Assembly (NCBI GenBank): GCA_017591395.1
Contig: WEDG01004157.1
Span: 62,001 to 126,000, forward strand
DNA length: 64,000 nucleotides
Direction: 5' to 3'
Source of the DNA: Schistocephalus solidus
Lineage: Eukaryota; Platyhelminthes; Cestoda; Diphyllobothriidea; Diphyllobothriidae
Under the pieces are notes generated by a model. The model saw nothing but the letters and a program-made list of their open reading frames with translations, was not told where the DNA came from and did not search any database. The position numbers and the translations under genes were made by a program. Of this stretch, positions 44,671 to 55,500 are shown in pieces. Within the stretch, counting starts at the first letter, position 1, and each line of letters begins with the position of its first letter.

Positions 44671-46420
44671 AATTAGTAGTGTTTTGTGACACATTGCCTT
44701 ACTTAGTTACCATTTTGTGAAAAAATTGGTGACATTGGTGGGTTTTGTAACTTCTTTAAATGGTCTATGCTGAAATTAACACATAGGGATTTAGGAGGTT
44801 CATGATGGGGACTTTGTGAGCTGCGCTCTGCAGTTCAAACATTTATTAGTTGCATATCCATCTGAAATTCGTCGACAAAATTCTGCGCTCCATCCACTGT
44901 GGTGGTTTCTGTACCGTTTTCTTCCTTCTATTTGGAAACTTAAATGAGATATCCGCTCAAGGACAGAAGTCTGCAAGAGAGGATTTACCAACCTCTTTCC
45001 ACCAAAAGCCAACCCGACTGGACTGATTAAATGCCGGAAGCTCAATTATTTTAAGTAAGCTCTCCTAATGTCAGTGGGGAAGAAAATTCAGGAAAGCTAT
45101 GTAAAAGGAGACTACTGATATAAACAAGGAATACTGAAAAAAACTATTTCTGGACTATTATACATCATCAATCAGCCACACCCAACCCCAGGATTGTAAC
45201 CCCTGAGACTCCAGCGCGTTTGTTACAAGTCTAGCGTTCTAACCCTTGAGCCATGAGCTCGTTGCCCTGTCGGTATCGATTGGTTATATTAATTATAGGA
45301 GGGGGAACTCATCTCCTTGTACCTGTAACTCAATGGTCGGAGCATTAAATCTCTAAGCAACGGAACGCCCTAAGGCACAACGGGATAAGGCACTCTCGTA
45401 ATACGATTGGTGAGCGCCCTCTTCCATGAATGATAGTTCGCCGTTCTGATCACATGTCAATGAGCGATATTTCAACTGCTACCTATCCATTAGTAAACAT
45501 GCACAAAAATAGCCTTTCTTTTACTCGTTCGATAGAAAATTACGTCTTCTCTACATTGTGTATTTTATGAAAGGGTATCTTTCAGTTTTAATAAAGTTTA
45601 TAATTATAAAATTTTGAAGACCTAGAAATATTCATCCATAATACGTCCTATCCGTCAAATTATTAATGTTGCCTACAATGTACACTTTATGATCCAAATC
45701 CGTTAGAAAATTTTATGAGAGCTGTGTGCCCTCTTATTCATACTATAGAGAAATTTGTGATTTTTCCTTTCTCATAAGTTATACCAGAATGTAGTTTAGA
45801 AACCGTTACTTGAAGTGTAACCGTCAGGAGAGTTCAAAATTATTCAGAAATTTAGAAACTTTTTAAACACAAAAAGATACCCTTTCTTCAAATTTAAAAA
45901 TAGTAGAGGACGTTATTTGCGAGCAAATGAGTAAAATAAAGACTATTTTTGTTCGTGCTTAAACTTATATATATTTGAATAATTAGGAGTATTTACAATC
46001 AATGATAAAATTGCATGCTACATATGTAGCCATTTTTATAGTGTATATTCTGCGGGCGATCTTGGGATTTGGATGCACAATAATCAGAACGACAAACGTA
46101 CTTAAGTGATTTTTGAATCGAAAACAGATTCCGGAAGTTCAGTTGACATCTAATGAGCTAGGGAATCTACTGTACAGCGAAGGAATCACACAAATTCCGC
46201 ACAAAGCCAGTAGTTTTCTTAAGTATCTATCCACATTTTTGACTCAAAGTTTTTCAGATTTAATAGCATAAATAATGGGCGCTTGTCGGTATCGGAATGC
46301 TGTTTTACGTCACATGGGCTCCCTATATCACGTGTAGGTGGAAGTCAACATAACGAAGTGTGTCAAAACCAACCTTGTCTACGATCTTCGCACTCATTAA
46401 GAAGTGAATAATAAATGACA
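44671..46420. other. Unassigned upstream region of the SLC13 gene
   Basis: No coding exon is seen. A tRNA-like stretch at about 45180-45270 (minus: GAGCTCATGGCTCAAGGGTT ... AGGGGTTACAATCCTGGGG) may be another decayed SINE head. Confidence 0.35.
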
Positions 46421-46440
46421 AAATTTTTCTTTCCTTTCAG
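46421..46440 (+). promoter_or_regulatory. Strong 3' splice acceptor 8 bp before the SLC13 start codon
   Basis: TTTTTCTTTCCTTTCAG ends at 46440 and the ATG is at 46449. The 5' untranslated part of this exon is therefore only 8 bases. The site is either the acceptor of a 5' untranslated intron or a spliced-leader trans-splice acceptor, which flatworms commonly use. The sequence alone does not decide. Confidence 0.6.
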
Positions 46441-46565
46441 TCGGAAAAATGTGTCGCTTTAAGATTCCACCTTGTTTGATCGTTCTCTCTTTCTACACTC
46501 GTTACATCTTTATAATCACCTACCCCATCATTCTGTTACCAATTCTAATTTCACAAAATGGAAAG
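46441..46565 (+). CDS. SLC13 exon 1 (start codon, TM1)
   Basis: Thirty-nine codons from the ATG at 46449. There is a short basic N-terminus (MCRFKIPP), then a hydrophobic helix (LIVLSFYTRYIFIITYPIIL), as in the first membrane segment of SLC13 proteins. It ends in GGAAAG before donor gtacgt, phase 0. Confidence 0.85.
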
Positions 46566-49500
46566 GTACGTTCGCAAAAGCCATTTATTGTTTTCTGTTT
46601 ATGACAATTTTATCAAGATTACTCTTTTTAAACGGGGAGATCTCCCAGGAATTCGGTTTTTTATAACGATTTTTAGTGATAAGCAGACACTTTGCATAAA
46701 TATTACACATTTTTATAACAATAGTTTAGATTGGCTTGTTTTGAAATTGTTATTTTTACCTATTGGTTTTTGAGGTTGACATTGAACAACAAGATTCTGA
46801 AGTCAAGGAAGGTCTAATTTATAAAATGAAAAGGATATACCCACAGTAAGACACTAAATTAAAGGTTTCTACACCAAGGTTAAAGATAAATATAAACAGA
46901 GAACATTTGCTAGCCAGATTTAGGGAGAGGTCTTAACCTGCATATTGTGCTTTTACCAAAACCTACAGCTCTTAAAGAATCTAACGTTAGTATTAGTCTA
47001 TCAAAATTTGTCATCGTGTGGCGTGTTGTCATCACTTATCGCTGCTGATAAAACCTTAACCTCAATTCAGTTTTGGGGACTGGAATTTCAGTTAAGAATT
47101 CAATGTTTGAAATTTTATTATTATTATTTTTTATTTTATATATCTTAGCCTACTGGTCAGTATGATAATTATCACAGTGTCCAACAGTTAAATCAGCAAT
47201 AATCAGTTTCAACTTCGTTCCATTCATGCCCTTGTCTGGGTAAAAACAGAATTGGCACTTTAAACGACAGGGGCCGTAGAATCACCATGATAAAATGAGT
47301 GAATCTGTCAGGATGGTTCATGGAAGTCCACGCGATATCCTCTAATTGGTCATCTTAAAATCAAGTCACCGAGACCGAATATAGGCGCTCAATATAACCT
47401 GCTCCGCAGTAGCAAGTGAAGGAGTTACTGCACGTAGAGGTGGAGGGATCCGTCAGTCTACTTTCTTCGAGTAAAATGGAGCTGATCGATAATAATACCT
47501 GAAATCTGGCAGGAGTAAGTTGCTGACATCAGCCAATAGCGACCTGAACATTAACTGAGGACTGAGGCTGGAACTAGGACACCTTCGGCAGCGAGAAATG
47601 TCCTTACTGTACCCTGCAGTCGCCGTCCTATCAGCCACGATCAGAACCGTTGAGTCCTGCGTGAGTGGCTTTCGTCGAGCCATCCTGCTTGCAGAGCTGA
47701 GCCCCGACGTGACTCTATTCATTGCGTATCTGATCCGGCGTCTGCGCAGGCGATCGCGTAGCTACAAACAATCTGTATTAGAGATGTGCCTCCGTTAAGA
47801 ATGAGAGACTGAGGAGAGGGGGGAGACAAATTCGGGTTCCGTTCAGTTGGTCCCTTGTCGGAGTCACTTGGACGCGAACTCGGACTCGCTGGAGTAGCCC
47901 TGCCTGCAAGGACTCCAGAAAGGACCTTCATGGCAAAGCAGACTCCTCCATATTCCGCCTTGAACCTAGAATAGACAAACGAACATCACTTCCACGTAGG
48001 CTGTATTTCTATCATAGTGGGTTAAATTAAACAGGGAAAAATATTGATTCTGCCTGTATTTTTCAGTTGTATATTCCTCACGCTCTCTTTCTCCGAAAGT
48101 CCGATTTTTGTGTGGGAACGGTTGCTACTTTCAATTAAAGCCGCGAAGGTACATTACTCTTACTTGCAGAGTCATTTAAATCCATCCTTTCCTAACCCGT
48201 CATCAGGGAAGGAGAAGGGGGATGTCGCATATCTTCTTCTGTGCCATGTAGATATCGAGAAACTTCTATTAAAAGGTGTTTCCCAAAAATCATGTGTGTT
48301 ATGTACTACCTCGGTGAATGAAAGAGATTATAGGGTTATCTCGTTGTGACTGAGCGAAGGCGATCCGAATATTCATATCAAATTTCAGTGTACACCTATA
48401 AGCCTTCAAATAGACTGATTTACCCTAAGTTAGCGATTGATTTCTAAAGAAATCAAAAAGCAGCAGAGTTTATAGGCCTACAGTGTGTCGAGAAGGACTT
48501 AAAAATTTGGGTGATGCAAAATGCCGAGATTTGATGACGTTCATGTGTGGGTGTGTGTGTGTGTGTCTTTGGTACACTTTCTAGTTCCATCTCCTCTGAA
48601 TCATCTCCTCAGCAGCCAATATATAATGGGTGTAATCTTTGTTGCCTTACTATAGGAATCAAAGGCAGTCTACATTCTACTTCTAATGAGTGGCTTTTGG
48701 GTGACCGGTTGCATACCACTCTACGTGACTGCACTTTTTCCCCTCTTCCTTGCACCTATTATGGGACTGATTCCAAGTGCTTTGGTATCCAAGGCTTACA
48801 TTTCGGTAAGTTGATGACAAAGCAACTACCCAAATTTGCAAACCAGCGAGAGAGAGAGAGAGAGAGAGAGAATATTTCCAGGCACCCACTTCAACCGGTT
48901 CTCAGCGGAGGCTGGTAACTTTCCCTTCTTTCCTCTTTTATGCAACAGAGCTCCATCCTCTTGTTCCTCGGCGGTATGATTTTGGCAACTGCAGCAGAAA
49001 ATACCAACTTGCATCGTCGCATTGCTGTTGCCTTTATGCGCTGCATGGGGCATGACGTTCGCATGTGAGTTTACGAATGAAGAGCATTTTCCAGGTCAGA
49101 TTTCAAAGCATAATGTGAACTACCGATGCGGAAAGAGTCGCCATATAAAAACCTCATGTTAGCTGCTAACTTTCGGACGCCTAGTGTGATTCCGTGCTGG
49201 AAAGCGCAGAGCAACGGAGTCCCTTCCTGATTGGTTCGTGTATGGGCCAATGACGTTTTAGTGAACTGTCATAGCTAAGGTGTGTGAAGAGAGTGTTGAG
49301 TAAATGCCACAGGACCGCAACGCCATTGATTATTGATTTTATCTCGAGCAGTAGTGTGTTTACGCAGGTGTAGACATACGCTTCCTAAAGGTATCCGCTC
49401 TCAGTCGCATACGGGTAGTCAGCAAGGGCGAAGTGAGACTTCAGGAGGAAATGTACGTTTGCGATGCCGCTTCGGGCAGCAACTGGATACGCCCGTCACA

Positions 49501-52500
49501 GCAGTGAAGGGAGCTACCAGGTGCCAGCGAAAAGACATCAACTAAGGTTCAGAGTTCTCGAAGTCAAAAGCAGATCAGTAAATTCTACCTGCTACGCAAT
49601 CACAGGTGGATGGAAAATTTAAGAAAAACGATAGACCTAGAACAAGTGAAGTTATATGGGGCTTGGTGTAAGATACGCTTATTCTCACGGTGCGAATCGA
49701 AAAAACAACAACTCCATATTTGAAGAAGCATAAAGGGGTGTGTCAGGACATTCCAACCTTTCTGAAATAATACGCGATTTCGCCGATAGTCTGGAACAGT
49801 GGCTGGCCCACGGCCTCTAAAGAACTAGACGCATCAAGCTTGCTGGTGACTAGACGGCACGGGAGTAAACCCTGGAGGGCGAATGTATTAAATAAAAATA
49901 ACAGACTGGGCATTGGTAGGGTTCAGTCTATCCGGTGTTTTGTGGGTTTAAGGCTTCTCTTCACAGTTGTAAAGTAAAGCCCCAACGAGTGTGAGAACAG
50001 AATTGGAATATGACCACCACTCGTCTCCTAAAGGGCATACTTGCATATCCGTTGCTTACTTTCATCGGGTAGATGCCTGTACTCGATTAACAACCTCGGA
50101 AATAATACTTTCGGAAGTATCTGCATCATATTCATTTGCTTGAACTAGAGCAGTTTAGCCGATGGCTGGCAATCGACCCTGACAATTCTCGATTCGAAAG
50201 TTGAATCATCTTACTTATTTTCTTAATCGCAACGTACATAATAAGGCCACAGAAAAAGGAAATTAGGTAGGAAAAGTTTGTAATTACCCCACTTACCAGT
50301 AGAACGAGTGGGCGTAAGCTAAATTACAGGAGGGTTAGCAGTAGGGTTAGTGTTGGTTATATGGTTCAAGTCAGGGCACGGGAATAGAGACCTCCTTGGA
50401 ATGCAGCTTAAGGCCAGCGGTAGTACAGGGAGCATACTTCCACCCATGTCCAACCAGAACCCGTTACAACTTTATACGACAACACCGTGAAAAGTGGCTT
50501 CTTTTGATATTCCTTTTGATCCAGTTGTGAAAAACTCATCGACCTCGGTGGGATGCGAACACACACCAGCAAGGGAAGGCTCAACGCTCTAGCCAACTGA
50601 GCTACGAGACGGCCATCGGGAGCCGTGAGTTTCATCACACTTGGGTCAAGTTACCTGCCCAGCCTACTGAACAGTATGGAATCCACCAATTCTGATACAT
50701 TATGCTGACTGCTCAAACAGGATTTCTTAAAAGTCAATCTAGAATCCATCAGATGACTACCAGTCACCATTCATTAGTAGGGAATTTCAACAGCTCTTAA
50801 TAATTCTTTTGACCTTATTCTGAAAAATTCGGCACAAATGGTGCAAAATGCTATAATAATGACGTTTGGTCGCACGAGTACGGTTCAACACTTATATTAT
50901 TTGAGAGTTAGGAAGAAATACCCAGTTTAGAAGTGTGCGCGTTAATACGGAGCGATATTATTTGAGATCGGCTCTGCGGATATCCTTCTCGCAGGCAGTG
51001 TGAACGGTATTCAACAATGAGGTTGGAGTTTAGCTGGGGGTTGCCACGTCCACGGTTTCCAGTGCTGTTCGGCAATTTATTTCAGGTTGGAGGGATTCTC
51101 TTTCTGCCTAACCTTTCGAGGTTCCCCAACTTTTCGATGAACTTCCACACGCTGGTTGACATGTTCTAAACATCCTAATTTTTCCCAGTTGACTGGACAA
51201 CTCTGCATTTGGTTCAAATTGCTACATCTAGTTTGGATTTCCAGACGCAGTCAAAATTATTACTTTAAGTGACAAAAGCTGTGGAATTAATAAGATAAAT
51301 TGCGGGAATCCACAGAAGTGAGGCCGCCCAGCTTTGTTCGTCTCAACATCAAATAACCAACCACAATCGGATTTGGGTGGAAGTACAATAGCCGGACACA
51401 CTGTGAACATTGGCTCCAGACTATTTCCCTGATTTCATTTTCATGCGTTTACATTTCGTGATTTAGTCATCTGTCTTCCCATTTAGCTCTATTTAAGGCC
51501 AGTTCAGGTTTGCTTTCCCCTATAACGATCTGGGAATACGATTTCCTTACCCTTCGTCCACTGGATAGCTTTTCCCTTTCGCTTAAATCCCATTTATATT
51601 CGGTAACGAAGGTATAACTACTCTTGCCTTAGTTGGTCGTTTTTCCCAGTTTTTTTCGCTTTCTCGTTCTGCCCTACCTATGGAATCCCTTTTACAATGG
51701 TTGCCGCAAAACAGTCGGCCTTGCTTGCAATGTTCACATTGGATCCGCCTATTGTGATTCCATCCGGATTTGCACTCACAGTACCTTTGCTTGACCGCCA
51801 ATCGATTTATTGACAGGCACCTAACGCTCCATTGATGAATGCTCACCGATCGTTAATGGAACTCACTCATCCCATTCTGCCTTGGGGCTTATTGTCGAGC
51901 CCCGCCATCAGCCGCACAGCGGCTAGCAGCAGAATAGTCAGATGAACAATGCTGTCAAGGACAAGGGAGACTGGAAGGCCGTTTCTGGCTCATTAGCCGT
52001 CATCAGTCAGTCGAGCCTCCGATGGGGCACCACCTGGCGTTAATATGGCTGACTGATAGCTTGTATGCACTCAACAGGACACTTACATAACAATTTTCTC
52101 CCCCGCGTAATAGAGGTACTCTTATCCTAAATTACAGGAAAGGTATACGTAACCCTGACCCCAATCCTAACCTTAATCCTAATGCTAGGTTCCCTGGAAT
52201 TTAGTGCAAAACTCCCTGTATTACGGGCGCTTTCTGGTCTCATGTCCTGTCAGGGCGTGGTGCACATATTCCTAACAAAGAGTCGACAGAGACGGCGAGT
52301 CTACAGAAGTGCCTCATTCATATTACAGGTTTTATTAAATGTTCCCAATTGACATCCGTTATATCACTGAAGCAGTGCTTCTCTAATTAAAAAAAAACTC
52401 TTTCAACATGTTGATAATTCTAGGCTTATGCTTGGCATCATGCTTCCCACCTGGTTTCTGTCAATGTGGATGAGCAATACTGCGACCACCGTGATGATGA

Positions 52501-55500
52501 TAACTATTGTGGAGGCGTTCTTAACAAAGCTGGACGAAGCAACCATGGGTAAGTAGCGCTTCCAAAATAAACTCTGGTAGACTTTATATACTACCCACTC
52601 AATCATCCTTAGATTTCATGCGAGGTCACATACATTAAATACTACTATATTATGTTTCTTTACAGCACCCCTGGGTGAATCAGTCCTAGAGAATGAGAAG
52701 AGGTATGTGTCAGAGTAAAAAAAACTATCGTTCCATTTTTGCGTTATTCTTTAAACGATACGAAGCACAGTGACAAGGCTTTAGACATCTCTATCGTATT
52801 TTTCAGGCTCAAGGGAAAATGCCGAGCTCACATAAAGCGTTTTTCCGCGGGAATCAGTCTGGCCGTTTGCTATGCCGCTAGCTGTGGTGGAATCGCCACC
52901 CTTATAGGCTCTCCACCAAATACCATCTTCGATGGGCTTGCAAACAGGTGAGGAGGTCCTGTTATGATAGGTTAGCCTTATTTTTACTCACTACTCGAAG
53001 GCTTGCCCTCGGAAAACCCAGGGGTTTTATCATTCATAGGACGATTTAGCACTTACATGCTCATGATAGGGCCAGGTAACATGAAATACTTTTTTTCCTC
53101 GGTGCAGCCGATACGGAGACGAAATTCCGCCGAATTTTGGCATGTGGATGGTATACAGTCTGCCCATTTCTCTACTCTGCCTCTTATCTACTTGGATTAT
53201 CCTCTGTTTGCTGTTCCTTGGACCCAGGTAAGCGTGGATATTGTTTGCAAACTGTTGAGATATATTCTGGCCTTCTCACATCATTAAAAATACTGCCCGT
53301 TTGTCTGTCCTTCTCAGAAACTTCTTCAGCTGCAGAAATAAGAGGAATCATGGCGGTTCAAATCACCTCGGGAGCAAACTCTATGACAAATCAGTCTCGG
53401 CCAGAAGAGAGGACAGTATGGAGGAATTAGAACGTTCTGGTGACAACGGACAGGATGAAGAAGTTTCGTTAAATATTGCTGTAATCCTCGGGAAGATTTC
53501 AAAGGCAGAACGGCAGGCTCTGGGCCACATTAAGTACGCGCCTTTAAAAAGGATGACCACTGTAGCCTGGGAGAACTCTCTTGACTCGGCTGTCCTTTGA
53601 AACATGCCATTTAAGCTGCCAGTATGGTAAATAATTGCGTCGTTCGGGCCAAACCTGCAAAGGCCTATTCCGAGAGATTTACTCACAATTACGCGCATTA
53701 ATTTCCTTGGAAATTAATCAAGGCAGGATAAAAACTGGAGTTAGTACACCAGAAAAAAACACAAAAAACACTGTGGGACCCAGGATAAACCGAACCTCTC
53801 ACAGCTGCATCATACAATCGCATAAGATCGACAAAATAAGCCTGTCTGGGCCTTTTAGGTAGTACCTTTGCTGTCATTATGGTGAATAATTACGAACCTA
53901 AAAGCACTTACCTTCTACAGGTTACCCATTCATGAAATTGGGTGAAATGGCCAACTTGGCTTTATAATCTTTGGTAGTTTTGGATTGTTAGAAACTGTTT
54001 TATGAATGGACCAATTACCGTTTAGAGCCTTGAATGTGCCAATGACTTCCGTGCTGTCCCTGCTAATCTTCTTGCATTCTGTGCTCACTTATTCTAGGTT
54101 TGGTGAAGTAGCATGCATGGTCCTCTTCGTATTGCTAATTGGCCTGTGGATTACCCGCAAGCCGGATGTGCCCGGATGGTCTCGTTTTATGCCAACTAGC
54201 AATAGCTCAAGCGGAAAAACTGTGACGTACGTTATGCTTATTCCATCAGGAATACTAATGCAAGTTCTGTTTTTCTCCGTCGTTGCCCACACCTAATACG
54301 CAGGCTAGAATACTTAAAGACGCACGTACCATCCTTTGGAGAAATCCTAGCAGCAAATCACACTTCCACTTGGCTTTCCATATCCTCGACCGCACTGTAA
54401 CAATATGTGAGACAGTGGCCTAACCGAAAGTTCGACTGTTGATTCTGATGAGGGCCACCGTGTGCTCCGGCAGTTCGACCGTCGATTTCGATGAGGTCCA
54501 CCGTATGCTCCACACCAGGTGGTACAGGGACGGTAACTTGCGCGTGAATTAGTTTTAAGTGATAGTAGCCTTGCGCTGCAGCTACCGCACTCTCTCCTCC
54601 TCCCCCACCTGAGCCCGGTGTCAAGACAGAGTCAAGAAGACCAGAGATGGGAGAGAGCGCAGGTGGTTGGCGCGGCCGAAGCCGCCCCTGGGCGTGCCAC
54701 CACACCTGGCTCGGATCCCACGGAGTGGGGGTGCCATAAAGGCCACATTAAGAAGGAGCCATTGCAACCTGACTCTCAGTCCGCCAGTCAGCCACTCCAC
54801 ACACAAAACACACATTGGGCTGACCACGCGGTCCGAGTTATCCCGTCAGTTGGCAACCTTCCAAGCCACGGCTTTTAGCGTACCGTGATAGTTTCAAGCG
54901 CATCAGATTGTTTATAGTGAGGATAATACGCTGAGCTCTCGACCTCACTCTCTCCTCCACTCCCACAATCAGACCACTGTCCGAGCCGGTCAGTTGTCTA
55001 AAGCGGAAGCAGGCGCAGCTGCTGGTGACCTCGTCTATGTGTACTACGTACACGACCTGGCCCCCCAAACACAAGCACCAGGATTTCACACAACAGGGGT
55101 TTAACGGCTTACATCTCACATGTGTGAGATAGCCAGAGGTCACGGTAAGAAGGAGCCATCGCAGCCTGACTCTCAGACCACCAGTCAGCCACTCCACACA
55201 ACACACATTGGACTAACTGCGAGGTCTGAGTGTAATTTTCAGTTGGCAACCTTCCAACAGCGACACTCTTCTCCTCCCCGCACACTCCCGAGGAGGTCTG
55301 CGAGGTCTGAGTGTAATTGTCAGTTGGCAACCTTCCAACCGCGACACTCTTCTCCTCCCCGCACACTCCCGAGGAGGTCTGCGAGGTCTGAGTGTAATTG
55401 TCAGTTGGCAACCTTCCAACCGCGACACTCTTCTCCTCCCCGCACACTCCCGCGCACACTCTTCTCCTCCCCCACCTGAGCCCTGTCTCACGACACAGGC

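Larger units (their letters stand above)
49065..52423 (+). other. SLC13 intron 3 with SINE and array insertions
   Basis: A 3.4-kb intron, the largest between the early exons. It carries a tRNA-derived SINE (50527-50765), an inverted CCTAAC-like stretch (about 50325-50400), a SINE-like fragment (51940-52030) and a CCTAAC array (52130-52260). Otherwise nothing is recognised. Confidence 0.6.

Noticed and set aside
52403..52606. Minus-strand frame of 67 codons with hydrophobic content
   Set aside because: It is the antisense shadow of SLC13 exon 4, a membrane helix.
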